Part shown: positions 16,319 to 23,456 of the stretch, piece after piece
How the letters are laid out: each line of letters begins with the position of its first letter
Position numbering within the stretch: position 1 is the first letter of the stretch
Origin: a virus
Strand: one strand, 5' to 3'
DNA: 35,419 nucleotides
IMG/VR virus record: IMGVR_UViG_3300025674_000158
Span: 1-35,419 of that record
The notes under the pieces: generated by a model
What the model saw: the letters and a program-made list of their open reading frames with translations, nothing else
Told to the model about the DNA's origin: nothing
Database searches by the model: none
Made by a program: the position numbers and the translations under genes

Positions 16319-16796
16319 ACTTAGACAACGCATTATTGCTGATAGGTTTATCGAGGCTATGAAAACAGACCTAAACCTACCTAATAGTTTTAGGCATCCA
16401 TTTAGTGAAAAGAATTGGAATCTAATCGATTGCCCGTATAAGTATGTAAACGACTACTTCGTTACTACAGACTATCATAAGGTAATCGCGGTACTAGAAT
16501 GTAAATGGTATTGGAAAGAGTGGAGGGATTACAATTACCTACAACCAATCAGCTTACACAAACTTAAGCACCTATTAGATTGGTCAGAACTATTTAACGT
16601 GCCCTCGTATATGCTTATAAGAAATAGGGACGGCTTGTATTACTTGCCTGTAGAAAAGCATCTCTTTACAAAGAATGAAGTTAAGTATTATGGTAGGGTG
16701 GACAGGGGTAACCCCAACGATCTTGAACCTATGATATTTATTGAGGAAAGATATTGGTATCCATATGTAAACGGCATGGTGAACATCGATGGATAA
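16272..16796 (+). CDS. putative PD-(D/E)XK nuclease
   Basis: 174 residues. The stretch VIAVLECKWYWKEW holds a Glu76-x-Lys78 motif at the end of a beta strand, preceded by acidic Asp61/Asp67 and followed by KLKHLLDWSELFNVPSYMLI. This is the restriction-endonuclease-like fold pattern of Holliday junction resolvases and related phage nucleases. It starts inside the preceding gene and overlaps the replication initiator by 8 bases. Assignment rests on the motif only; a non-catalytic relative is possible. Confidence 0.6.
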   Translation: MKATSVLPVYEKQNDRLRQRIIADRFIEAMKTDLNLPNSFRHPFSEKNWNLIDCPYKYVNDYFVTTDYHKVIAVLECKWYWKEWRDYNYLQPISLHKLKHLLDWSELFNVPSYMLIRNRDGLYYLPVEKHLFTKNEVKYYGRVDRGNPNDLEPMIFIEERYWYPYVNGMVNIDG

Positions 16797-17844
16797 GGGT
16801 TACATACTATTTCCAAGGGAGTTAATGGATGAGGAGTTTTGGACTTTCACACCCGTAGCTCGTCAAATATTTCTCTACTTAATGATGAGAGTCAATTATA
16901 AGGACGGCTCTAACGGCTATAAAAGAGGTCAGGGATTCTTTAGCTACGGCAAAATAAAGGAAGATTTATCATGGTATGTAGGATTTAGAAAGCATACCTA
17001 CTCTGATTCACAAATACGTAACGCAATGAACCACTTAGTGACCAACGGGATGATTAGCACAACGAAGAGCACACGGGGTCTCCGCGTAACTATCTGTAAA
17101 TACGAGAGTTATCAGAATCCTAAGTACTATGAACAACACAATGAACGACACGATGACCAACACAATGACCAACAGGATGAACGTACCCAAGATGACACAC
17201 TATATGTAAAGGAAAGAAAGAATAATACAAATACAAAAGAAGATTATATAGAAAGTGAAGAAGAACAATCTATGTTAGCTCTTGCACAAGAAAGCAATTC
17301 TGAAGTTAGTAAGTCGAGTGACAAGAGGGAGGTGGATGGTGTTGTAGATAGTGAGGGAGGACAGGTCAGGCACGTAAGAGAATTGGCAATGGGTTGGTTG
17401 AAGTGGCAACCTGAATCAGAGCTATATCTAATAAGGAAAGCGATCAAAGATATAGGTTATGAAAAGGTAGCAGAGGTAACTAAGTATTATTCAGACCAAG
17501 TAACAGGGGGGTCTATAAAAGATAATATAGTATCGTCCTCTCGTTATTGGTGGACATCAGGAGTTTACTCTTGGGCAAATAAAGTAACGACCCAAACTAA
17601 AAAGGTAGAGGTTGAGTCCAAGGTAAAAAGAAAGTGTAACCATTGTCATAATGTATTTGAGTTCGATAAAGATAATGTACCGCAGACATGTCAATCCTGT
17701 CACAATGGTACGTTATTAAGTAGAGTAGAATATCAAGCTGAGTTTCCAAGTAAGCCTAAGCCTACCCCTGAGCCTGAAGTTTTAACAGAAGAAGAACAGA
17801 ACGCAAAAGATATAGTTGACGCGTTTATAAACAATTTCAATTGA
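16789..17844 (+). CDS. replication initiator (lambda O-like / DnaD-like replisome organizer)
   Basis: 351 residues. Residues 1-107 form a winged-helix domain typical of phage replication proteins (FPRELMDEEFWTFTPVARQI, then QIRNAMNHLVTNGMISTTKS). Residues about 116-131 are a polar linker encoded by the four iterons. Residues about 200-265 resemble a DnaD-like helical region (GYEKVAEVTKYYSD, SSRYWWTSGVYSW). A zinc knuckle follows (Cys283-x2-Cys286 and Cys301-x2-Cys304), then an acidic C-terminal tail. It should bind the origin inside its own gene and load the host helicase, since no phage helicase or polymerase is visible. The start overlaps the previous gene by 8 bases. Confidence 0.8.
   Translation: MDKGYILFPRELMDEEFWTFTPVARQIFLYLMMRVNYKDGSNGYKRGQGFFSYGKIKEDLSWYVGFRKHTYSDSQIRNAMNHLVTNGMISTTKSTRGLRVTICKYESYQNPKYYEQHNERHDDQHNDQQDERTQDDTLYVKERKNNTNTKEDYIESEEEQSMLALAQESNSEVSKSSDKREVDGVVDSEGGQVRHVRELAMGWLKWQPESELYLIRKAIKDIGYEKVAEVTKYYSDQVTGGSIKDNIVSSSRYWWTSGVYSWANKVTTQTKKVEVESKVKRKCNHCHNVFEFDKDNVPQTCQSCHNGTLLSRVEYQAEFPSKPKPTPEPEVLTEEEQNAKDIVDAFINNFN
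17134..17181 (+). repeat. four 12-bp iterons, probable replication origin
   Basis: Four adjacent 12-bp units in direct orientation: CAACACAATGAA, CGACACGATGAC, CAACACAATGAC, CAACAGGATGAA. They lie within the initiator gene, as in lambda ori, and are followed by A/T-rich DNA (about 17198-17260) that could unwind. In frame they encode the polar linker of the initiator. The origin role is inferred from this likeness. Confidence 0.65.
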
Positions 17845-17845
17845 T

Positions 17846-17977
17846 ATGATTATAATTGATTTACCTAATTGGATATCCACGACATTGACATTATCGATAG
17901 CATTCTTTTTGCTAATGGTCTCGTCTCACTTGTTTGTATGGCTAGTCAACAGGGTAATAGAAATGTTTGAAGATTGA
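17846..17977 (+). CDS. 43-residue single-pass membrane protein
   Basis: A small gene of 43 residues. MIIIDLPNWISTTLTLSIAF begins a hydrophobic segment running through FFLLMVSSHLFVWLV, then a short charged tail (NRVIEMFED). It starts directly after the initiator stop and overlaps the next gene (TTGA at 17974-17977). One membrane helix with the tail probably cytoplasmic. Early position suggests inner-membrane interference with the host or another phage, but that is speculation. Confidence 0.6.
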   Translation: MIIIDLPNWISTTLTLSIAFFLLMVSSHLFVWLVNRVIEMFED

Positions 17978-18375
17978 AAAAACAATCTACACAACGCAAG
18001 GGAGTAATGGGAGAGCTCATGGTAGCTACCCGTCTCCTTGAAGAAGATTACGATGTCTTTTTCCCCTTTGTGGATGACGTATCGGGAATAGATTTAGTCT
18101 CTTATAAAGATGGTGTATTTGATTCCTTGCAAGTACGCTATCACAAAGTCAAACAAGGTAAGAGTAGCCTCACGTTCAATGTGAACCCGTGTCAGGCTGA
18201 TACCATAGCATTACCTATTGGCAATAAAATCTGTTTTGTCCCGAACAATCGCAAAGGGGAAAGATGGCATATCAACTTATCGATTAGTCCACCTAGGAAT
18301 AATCAAAAGAAATTCATCAACTCGTATGTTGATTATCTAGAATATAAACCAAGAGGTAAAAATGAAACTAACTAA
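17974..18375 (+). CDS. PD-(D/E)XK nuclease-like protein (Holliday junction resolvase-like)
   Basis: 133 residues starting with TTG that overlaps the previous stop. An ATG at 18007 has a purine-rich site too close to it and would remove the conserved QRKGVMGE element, so TTG is preferred. The pattern KG-x2-GE (Glu14), GIDLVS (Asp40) and SLQVR (Gln53, Arg55 where Lys is usual) is that of restriction-endonuclease-like resolvases. The Arg in place of Lys may reduce activity or be tolerated. Followed by a 14-base overlap with the DUF1599 gene. Confidence 0.65.
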   Translation: MKKQSTQRKGVMGELMVATRLLEEDYDVFFPFVDDVSGIDLVSYKDGVFDSLQVRYHKVKQGKSSLTFNVNPCQADTIALPIGNKICFVPNNRKGERWHINLSISPPRNNQKKFINSYVDYLEYKPRGKNETN

Positions 18376-18715
18376 GTCAGGAGACATAGTCTTACTCATG
18401 GAAAAAGAATATCCTGAGATGACTCGTAGATTTAAAGAGCTACAGAATGAGCAGTACATACTATTCTGCCGTAAGCAACATGACTATGGCTCTACTAATA
18501 TAAGTGTAGGTACTAACCTTGAAACAAAAGACGAGATTAAGCTATCTCTTACAGGCTTATGGTTCAGGATGAATGACAAGATTCAAAGACTTAAAAACCT
18601 ACTAATGAAAGATCGTAAGAATGCCGTAGATGAACCAATGGAAGATGCATTCCTAGACCTATCTAATTATGGTATCATGGCTACTCTCGTTAAAGAACAG
18701 AAGTGGGGCAAGTAA
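18362..18715 (+). CDS. DUF1599 / nucleotide-modification-associated domain 1 protein
   Basis: 117 residues, nearly all one domain. The motifs FCRKQHDYGSTNISVGTN, LSLTGLWFRMNDKIQRLKN and EPMEDAFLDLSNYGIMA are typical of DUF1599 (Nmad1), an all-alpha MazG-like fold found in phages beside DNA base-modification genes. It may hydrolyse or channel nucleotides. No modifying enzyme such as a thymidylate synthase-like or glycosyltransferase gene is visible nearby. The stop and the next start share TAATG. Confidence 0.8.
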   Translation: MKLTKSGDIVLLMEKEYPEMTRRFKELQNEQYILFCRKQHDYGSTNISVGTNLETKDEIKLSLTGLWFRMNDKIQRLKNLLMKDRKNAVDEPMEDAFLDLSNYGIMATLVKEQKWGK

Positions 18716-19014
18716 TGCCTAGTAAATCAAAAGCTAAAGGCAACCGCTTTGAATATGAAGTAGTAGAAAAACTTAAAGCAAGAGGAATGAAAGACGTTAA
18801 AAGAGCTTATGGTTCTAATGGTCTCTCGTTACCTAATTGTGCTGAAGATGTAGACATCCTCGCTGATGGTGTCAAAATTCAATGCAAGGTCAGGAAGACT
18901 ACTCCTAAATGGCTTGAGCTAGGGACTTGTGACATGGTCGTCTACAAGCAAGACAGGGGAGAGATTTTCGTAATTCAAAAGTTGGAGGATGTAGATGTCA
19001 AACGCACTAATTAA
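18715..19014 (+). CDS. Holliday junction resolvase-like nuclease
   Basis: 99 residues from the ATG at 18715 (an upstream GTG is rejected because TAATG overlaps the previous stop). The pattern SKAKGNRFEYEVVEKLKARG (Glu13/Glu15), AYGSNG, Asp45/Asp47 in AEDVDIL and QCK (Gln56, Lys58) matches small archaeal-Hjc-like phage resolvases with a PD-(D/E)XK core. It likely resolves branched DNA before packaging. Complete for this compact family. Confidence 0.8.
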   Translation: MPSKSKAKGNRFEYEVVEKLKARGMKDVKRAYGSNGLSLPNCAEDVDILADGVKIQCKVRKTTPKWLELGTCDMVVYKQDRGEIFVIQKLEDVDVKRTN

Positions 19015-19177
19015 AAAAGCACTACGTTGCCTAATCGTTTTAGGTCAGGCAGATAGTGAGATTTCAAAGGAAGAAGTAGCGGAGGCTACGACCTTACTTA
19101 GAATCATAGATAAAGATGAACTATCGGGTAGCAACACCGAGGTACATGGAAGACAAGGGAATCAGTTGGGTCATTGA
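18995..19177 (+). CDS. 60-residue hypothetical protein
   Basis: 60 residues, mainly helical and acidic in the centre (ADSEISKEEVAEATTLLRII). TTGGAGG precedes the ATG at a fair distance. It overlaps the previous gene by 20 bases and the zinc-finger gene by 32 bases. The fold hint is two helices with an EF-hand-like acidic turn, but no family is recognised. Function unknown. Confidence 0.6.
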   Translation: MSNALIKKALRCLIVLGQADSEISKEEVAEATTLLRIIDKDELSGSNTEVHGRQGNQLGH

Positions 19178-19430
19178 TTTACTCGTAGAAGAACATGCAA
19201 AGAAGAGACGTTCAGTAAAGGGAGGCTCGTTCAAAAGAGTCCCTGTTGATGAGGTCATTCTTGTCTGCCCATCATGTGACAATGCATGGGAAAATGTTTG
19301 GTCTGATGGTATACGTAGAACCATTCATTACAAAAACTTCCCTACCTTGGGCAAAGAGAGAAAGGTCTGTCTTAAATGTCGCAAGAAGAAAAAGAATACT
19401 TCGGAGACCACCCAAGATTCAAAGAGATGA
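19146..19430 (+). CDS. zinc-finger protein, paralogue of the protein at 15968
   Basis: 94 residues from the ATG at 19146, chosen since the homologous start of the 15968 protein aligns there (MEDKGISWVIDL). An ATG at 19116 is the alternative. Cys41-x2-Cys44 (CPSCDNAW) and Cys75-x2-Cys78 (CLKC) form one likely zinc knuckle, followed by a Lys-rich tail suited to nucleic-acid binding. Presence of two diverged copies at both ends of the early operon suggests duplication and different partners. Function unknown. Confidence 0.7.
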   Translation: MEDKGISWVIDLLVEEHAKKRRSVKGGSFKRVPVDEVILVCPSCDNAWENVWSDGIRRTIHYKNFPTLGKERKVCLKCRKKKKNTSETTQDSKR

Positions 19431-19624
19431 TTCTCAAATGGAATGAGATGCAAGATATCATGGGAATTGGTCAAACTTTATGGGTGCTCCGTGTTGAAAT
19501 AGAGTATCACGACTACTTACATTACCTAGACCCTGATAGGTTTTTTAACTCGTACTTACCAAAGTTTCGAGCTCATTACCACAGACTCGTTCGTCAGGGT
19601 AAAATCAAAAATCAGGAGGGATAG
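19376..19624 (+). CDS. last early protein, hypothetical
   Basis: 82 residues, aromatic and charged (WNEMQDIMGIGQTLWVLRVE, HDYLHYLDPDRFF). The start at 19376 has an AGG 10 bases upstream and overlaps the zinc-finger gene by 55 bases. An ATG at 19427 forms an ATGA overlap with the previous stop and would give 65 residues, but its ribosome site is poorly spaced. No family recognised. It ends just before the structured RNA and terminator. Confidence 0.6.
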   Translation: MSQEEKEYFGDHPRFKEMILKWNEMQDIMGIGQTLWVLRVEIEYHDYLHYLDPDRFFNSYLPKFRAHYHRLVRQGKIKNQEG

Positions 19625-19713
19625 GTTGGCGTTTGTCCCTGTGATTTAAATGAAATGGTTGATAAATGATGAGTCCACGGCATACATGTAAAAGTTCTCC
19701 GATGGACTATCTT
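19625..19713 (+). ncRNA. structured RNA at the end of the early operon
   Basis: This gap between convergent operons has no credible gene. It contains a 9-bp stem (AGTCCACGG at 19672-19680 with CCG-A-TGGACT at 19699-19708, one bulged A) closing an 18-base loop, and then the terminator. It may be the stable 3' end of the early mRNA or a processed small RNA. A likeness to hammerhead cores was checked and rejected. Confidence 0.4.
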
Positions 19714-19749
19714 AAAGACCCCTCAGGATTATTCCCAAGGGGTCTTTTT
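19714..19749 (+). terminator. strong terminator between the convergent operons
   Basis: AAAGACCCCT pairs with AGGGGTCTTT (10 bp) and the hairpin is followed by more T. It clearly ends the rightward early operon. The opposite side has only a short A run, so leftward termination is weaker but possible. Confidence 0.85.
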
Positions 19750-19753
19750 GTTT

Positions 19754-19948
19754 CTACTTCTCGAACTTAGTTACATGATTCCTGAGTATCATACCAATGT
19801 AGGTTTGAACGGGAACTCGATTCTTCATTGCCATCGATTTTAATTCCCACCAATCAGGGTCAGTAATAGACGCATTGATATACTTCCTCGTACCAACCTT
19901 TTCTTTCGCGTACTTATTTGGCTTGAACTCTTTCATTTTATCGTCCAT
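19754..19948 (-). CDS. ribbon-helix-helix DNA-binding protein
   Basis: 64 residues. After a basic N-terminus, KYINASI forms a likely beta strand, then DPDWWELKSMAMKNRV and PVQTYIGMILRNHV form two helices, the Arc/MetJ-type layout. Such proteins bind operators as dimers. It is the last gene of the leftward operon and may repress this operon or the early promoter. TTGGAG lies 5 bases ahead of the start. The first 16 bases overlap the small gene upstream. Confidence 0.75.
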   Translation of the reverse strand: MDDKMKEFKPNKYAKEKVGTRKYINASITDPDWWELKSMAMKNRVPVQTYIGMILRNHVTKFEK

Positions 19949-20043
19949 AGTATCTCCAATCTTCTTTTATATTGTTTCCAATTAATCCGTTTACGGAGCA
20001 AACGAATGGTCTGCTCCGCACATATTATCAAGTTGTCAATCAT
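19933..20043 (-). CDS. 36-residue basic peptide
   Basis: A short gene whose ATG overlaps the stop of the gene at 20040 (ATGA). AGGAG stands 6 bases upstream, an ideal distance. The product starts MIDNLIICAEQTIRLLRKR and continues with a strongly basic helix. It could be an amphipathic or nucleic-acid-binding peptide. A 7-bp stem (CGGAGCA 19994-20000 / TGCTCCG 20012-20018) lies within it. The overlap and ribosome site make it likely to be real; the function is unknown. Confidence 0.55.
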   Translation of the reverse strand: MIDNLIICAEQTIRLLRKRINWKQYKRRLEILWTIK

Positions 20044-20321
20044 GTTGAACTCCTGACTCTTAGTCTCCAACTAAATGAAGACTCGAAGTTGTTGTAAGGA
20101 ATGAACCCTGAGATATCATTACCCGCGTCACGAAGTAAGTCGTCAATGATGCAGTCAACAAGGTCTTGTCTCGATGATCGTTTTTGCTTGTTAAAAGGTC
20201 TGACATATCCCTTATGAACTACCTCAACGAAAGCCAAGGTTGGCTCGTCGTCAACCACGTAAGTGATTTCAAGGTCAAAGACTTCAGCCTTTCCAACTTT
20301 AGTGTAGATATAGTTAGCCAT
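20040..20321 (-). CDS. hypothetical protein
   Basis: 93 residues, mixed alpha/beta: a beta-rich first half (VFDLEITYVVDDEPTLAFVE), a basic turn (RPFNKQKRSSRQ), an acidic helix (LVDCIIDDLLRDAG) and an aromatic/basic end. GAGAGGG is upstream of the start. It lies 1 base after the stop of the neighbouring gene in the leftward operon. No family recognised. Confidence 0.7.
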   Translation of the reverse strand: MANYIYTKVGKAEVFDLEITYVVDDEPTLAFVEVVHKGYVRPFNKQKRSSRQDLVDCIIDDLLRDAGNDISGFIPYNNFESSFSWRLRVRSST

Positions 20322-20322
20322 C

Positions 20323-20760
20323 TCAAGACCCTCTCATAGATATGATATCGGCTTTATGCCTATCCATTTCAGAGTAACCTACTCGTTCATTAGCTAAGAT
20401 AACCTCGTCCTTGGTCAGTTGCATGTCGGTCTTATGGTAACCTTGTTCCCAAGAACCTTGACCATTATCTCTTATCTGAATGACATTCTTCAGAGGAAAC
20501 AACTCGTCATTCTCCTGACTAGGTAACCAAGTCAAGATAGGAACTTTAGGTATGCCAAACGTCTCATCGTCGTTATTCATTAGAACAATTGACTCTAAGC
20601 GATTGTTAGTCACTTCATCAAACAAGTCCTCGAACACGAACTTGACTTCCTCAACGTCACTATCATAGTTGGTTCTATAGCCTACTTGAATATCCTTTGG
20701 GTCTAAGTCGTGACTCGCACAAAGGAACTCGATTTGGTTTATTAATTCACGTGCATTCAT
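20323..20760 (-). CDS. hypothetical acidic protein
   Basis: 145 residues from the ATG at 20760 (AGAGAGGTG upstream; an in-frame ATG 18 bases further up lacks such a site). The N-terminus MNARELINQIEFLCASHDLD is helical. The remainder is acidic alpha/beta with a PILTWLP stretch. Composition suits a small soluble early protein. I cannot assign a function. Confidence 0.7.
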   Translation of the reverse strand: MNARELINQIEFLCASHDLDPKDIQVGYRTNYDSDVEEVKFVFEDLFDEVTNNRLESIVLMNNDDETFGIPKVPILTWLPSQENDELFPLKNVIQIRDNGQGSWEQGYHKTDMQLTKDEVILANERVGYSEMDRHKADIISMRGS

Positions 20761-20761
20761 T

Positions 20762-21124
20762 TTACACCTCTCTTTCATTATTGATTATTGGTTCTATTTC
20801 TGATATGTCTGAATCGTAACTATACGTATCATTCATATCATCTATGTCGATGGTTTCTCCTAGGACTATGTCGTCTTTATCATAGGCTAAGACCTCTTGC
20901 TCGTATTCGATAGTCATCAATGCAGTTACCTTGAATGGTGTCAGCATCTTATCAGTTAGTTCATAGTGACCATCCTCGTTAAAGTCCCACTCCTCAAGAG
21001 AGTAGGACTCGTTAACAAGAAATTCATCCGAAACACCATCGTCCCCATCGGGAAAACGACTCCGTATCCAATCGGCTAATTCCTTTTCTGTTTTAAAGGT
21101 TTTATAGATTTTATGCATATTCAT
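20762..21124 (-). CDS. hypothetical strongly acidic protein
   Basis: 120 residues with an unusually acidic C-terminal half (DKDDIVLGETIDIDDMND, DSDISEIEPIINNEREV). The start shares one base with the previous stop (TAATG). The leader has the (CAAA)n element at about 21141-21156 before GTGAGG. Strong acidity without Cys or membrane parts is compatible with a DNA-mimic or protein-binding inhibitor, which is only a suggestion. Confidence 0.7.
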   Translation of the reverse strand: MNMHKIYKTFKTEKELADWIRSRFPDGDDGVSDEFLVNESYSLEEWDFNEDGHYELTDKMLTPFKVTALMTIEYEQEVLAYDKDDIVLGETIDIDDMNDTYSYDSDISEIEPIINNEREV

Positions 21125-21546
21125 TATGCTACCTCACTTTCTGTTTGTTTGTTTTGTATTTTCTTTACTCGTTCGATGTCTGACAACGGCACTACATGTA
21201 AGTAATCTGATGCCATGACAGGACAGAGACTAGCCTCCAAGTGGTTGTCATTCTTTCTTATACTATCAAAGAACTGCTTGGCAAATTCGTAGCTACCGAA
21301 CACTCGATACGTCCATTGATTACCGACACCTGTTCGTTGAGCTATTCGTTTGTCATAGTATGAGTAAGCCACCAACCATTCGCCTTTGATATCATTCTCA
21401 ATAAGGTTCTCATATCGAGGGACATCCTTACCTAAGAACTTGATTTTATCTATGACGATTTCAACTAGAGGAAAAGGATATACTCGTCCATGCTCTAGTC
21501 CAAAGAAGTCGCCATCTCTTAGTTCAGTTATTATTACGCGTCTCAT
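21124..21546 (-). CDS. hypothetical protein
   Basis: 140 residues beginning MRRVIITELRDGDFFGLEHG, with aromatic-rich alpha/beta sequence (WLVAYSYYDKRIAQ, YEFAKQFFDSIRK). The C-terminal residues KKIQNKQTESEVA are encoded by the (CAAA)n leader of the next gene, so that element overlaps coding sequence here. AAAGGAG lies upstream of the start. No family recognised. Confidence 0.7.
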   Translation of the reverse strand: MRRVIITELRDGDFFGLEHGRVYPFPLVEIVIDKIKFLGKDVPRYENLIENDIKGEWLVAYSYYDKRIAQRTGVGNQWTYRVFGSYEFAKQFFDSIRKNDNHLEASLCPVMASDYLHVVPLSDIERVKKIQNKQTESEVA

Positions 21547-22217
21547 TACTTAACTCCTTTCATTGCTTGTTCCATTCGTTTCATGTCGTTTACCTCATCA
21601 TCGTTTTCAATCGGTATTTTTACCATCTCGTCTGATAGAGTTATAGTCTCTGTCTGTTTGAGGTAGTGGTTCTTATACCAACTTTCAGTATCATCGATGA
21701 AGTCATCCTCTCCATGATACATTATGAGCCTATCTCGTAGGTCTGCATAGCACATCTCCTCCAAGGATAGTTTCCTATCATCTACTGATGGTTTGGTATT
21801 CATGTAGGTCACATCAAACCATATGTCATGTAGGTATTTCCAACTCTTCCTAGAGTAGCTATCCATATGACCAAGGAAGTGAGCATAACCATGCTTTTCT
21901 AACCTATTAGTCCACTCTCGTCGATAGTAGTTGTCTCGATACCCAAATCGATAGCCTGACCAAAACCAAGCTAACTGCTCCAAGGTAAATGACGTTACAT
22001 AATCTGCGATGTATCGACCTATCCAAACCTCGCACTCGTCAGGGTTATCCATATCGATAGATGTAGGGATTGCCTCTAACATGCCCTCCAACATCCTTTG
22101 GTCTCGTAATAAGCTTAAGACCTCATCAGAACCATGTCGTCCCGATTGAGCCTCTGCTCTTTTGATTGTATACTCTAGTATCTCTAGTCGTTTTGTGATA
22201 TCACTATGTGTCTGCAT
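21546..22217 (-). CDS. hypothetical protein
   Basis: 223 residues, the second largest of the leftward cluster. Helical N-terminus (KRLEILEYTIKRAEAQSGRH), a very aromatic centre (LEQLAWFWSGYRFGYRDNYY), then acidic alpha/beta (MYHGEDDFIDDTESWYKN). The leader shows CAAACAG then AAAAGGAG. The stop overlaps the next start by one base. The aromatic centre may be a ligand or protein-binding surface. No known motif found. Confidence 0.7.
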   Translation of the reverse strand: MQTHSDITKRLEILEYTIKRAEAQSGRHGSDEVLSLLRDQRMLEGMLEAIPTSIDMDNPDECEVWIGRYIADYVTSFTLEQLAWFWSGYRFGYRDNYYRREWTNRLEKHGYAHFLGHMDSYSRKSWKYLHDIWFDVTYMNTKPSVDDRKLSLEEMCYADLRDRLIMYHGEDDFIDDTESWYKNHYLKQTETITLSDEMVKIPIENDDEVNDMKRMEQAMKGVK

Positions 22218-22218
22218 T

Positions 22219-22521
22219 TTACTGCTCCTTTTCTGTTTGTTTTATTGTGTTAGTAACATGGTATGGATATTCTCTCCACGATTGACTCGTATAGTGTTCA
22301 TCCACCCAATGCCATTGAGAACCCTTGCCATCCTTGACAAGGAATCCTACGTCAACTAAGAACTTGCAAAAGTCCTCAGGTAATAGAGGGAGGAACACGA
22401 TCTTTCCTACCTCGTGAACTAGACCATTTTTTATCTCGTAGTTCGGATGGTCATTACCGAACTGAATCCCAAACTTCCGTCGAGTAGAAAGCTTGGGATA
22501 TTTGTCTCGTACTCTAGCCAT
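22219..22521 (-). CDS. hypothetical protein
   Basis: 100 residues, basic N-terminus (MARVRDKYPKLSTRRKFGI) and alpha/beta core (LPLLPEDFCKFLVDVGFLVK). The C-terminal TNTIKQTEKEQ is encoded by the CAAA-containing leader of the next gene. It overlaps the upstream zinc-finger gene by 8 bases. Function unknown. Confidence 0.65.
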   Translation of the reverse strand: MARVRDKYPKLSTRRKFGIQFGNDHPNYEIKNGLVHEVGKIVFLPLLPEDFCKFLVDVGFLVKDGKGSQWHWVDEHYTSQSWREYPYHVTNTIKQTEKEQ

Positions 22522-22894
22522 TTATCTTTCCATTCTCATATTGTAGTTGTTGGCATATCTCGCAATCTTCTATATCGATTTCACATCCATCGTACCATTC
22601 CGTCCAATACGTATCGTCACTACCTCCATCAGCCTCCATCTCATCAAAGAACTTCTCGTACGACTCCATCGTCCAATTCTGCTTACCCGTATCATCAGGC
22701 ATCTGAAGTAAGCATTCCTCGGAACAGATATAGTTGTAGTCGAACCACATGAAATACCATCCTGAATCCATGCCACCACCGCAACAATCACATACTGAGT
22801 ATTTATGGTACAACCTTGACCCGTCCTTAGCGAACGGGTCGAAGTCAATATGAGGTTGTTTAGGCTCTCCATTTTCTCCTATGAAGTCATGCAT
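22514..22894 (-). CDS. treble-clef zinc-finger protein with WTEWYD motif
   Basis: 126 residues. CDCCGGGMDSGW and YICSEECL make a four-Cys zinc site of treble-clef type. An acidic helix and YWTEWYDG follow, then a second Cys pair near the end (CEICQQ). The same elements occur in the protein at 23457. I have seen small phage and bacterial proteins with CDxCG-MxxG, YCSxxC and WTEW, but they have no known function. ACAGGAGG precedes the start. Probably a protein-interaction or RNA/DNA-binding module. Confidence 0.75.
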   Translation of the reverse strand: MHDFIGENGEPKQPHIDFDPFAKDGSRLYHKYSVCDCCGGGMDSGWYFMWFDYNYICSEECLLQMPDDTGKQNWTMESYEKFFDEMEADGGSDDTYWTEWYDGCEIDIEDCEICQQLQYENGKING

Positions 22895-23454
22895 TAGAAA
22901 CCTCCTGTTCTGATGTACTCGTGGATATCTTCCATATCACGTATGATGTTATCGAATGCATTGTCGATATCTGCCTCGTCCATCCAATATTCCTCATCTC
23001 CATCGATTGCCTTAACTCCCCATAGAGCATCGACTCCCGCCTCAACAAGCTCTGTTACATAGTCCGTTACTGAGTCCAAGTCATAATCATCCAAGTCCTC
23101 AGAGGTCTCGTTAAGGACTCTGTCGACAATATCATCTATCGCGAACTCAATCAGCTTGTATTCATGTTTCTCAAGATATTCTTCAGTATCGAGGATTTCA
23201 TCCTTGGTTTTATTGTGCTCGTCTATTTGCTCCACCAACTTTTTGAGTCGGTCTAACTCAAAGTCGATACCCGCAAACTCCTTTATCTTGCATTCTACAT
23301 CGTCAGGAGTGGTATCATCAACTGAAGTCGTGTTGCGAACAACCACCCTGTAATCAGCCTCCAATGATGCCTCCCATGCCCATGTCTCGTTATCCTCAAT
23401 AGCCTCGATTAAGTGCTTTGAGTATTCTAGTAACTGCTTAGTCATAATATCCAT
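22894..23454 (-). CDS. hypothetical acidic helical protein
   Basis: 186 residues, mostly charged helices (FELDRLKKLVEQIDEHNK, TEEYLEKHEYKLIEFAID), very acidic (EDLDDYDLDSVTDYVTEL). The leader has three CAAA units (23471-23482) and then AAAGGAG. The stop shares a base with the next start. It may form a helical bundle that binds a host protein. No family recognised. Confidence 0.7.
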   Translation of the reverse strand: MDIMTKQLLEYSKHLIEAIEDNETWAWEASLEADYRVVVRNTTSVDDTTPDDVECKIKEFAGIDFELDRLKKLVEQIDEHNKTKDEILDTEEYLEKHEYKLIEFAIDDIVDRVLNETSEDLDDYDLDSVTDYVTELVEAGVDALWGVKAIDGDEEYWMDEADIDNAFDNIIRDMEDIHEYIRTGGF

Positions 23455-23456
23455 GA

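Noticed and set aside
19662-19712. TGATGAGTCC ... GGAC resembles a hammerhead ribozyme core
   Set aside because: The required GAAA after stem II is missing (GGACTATC instead) and the third stem cannot be formed.
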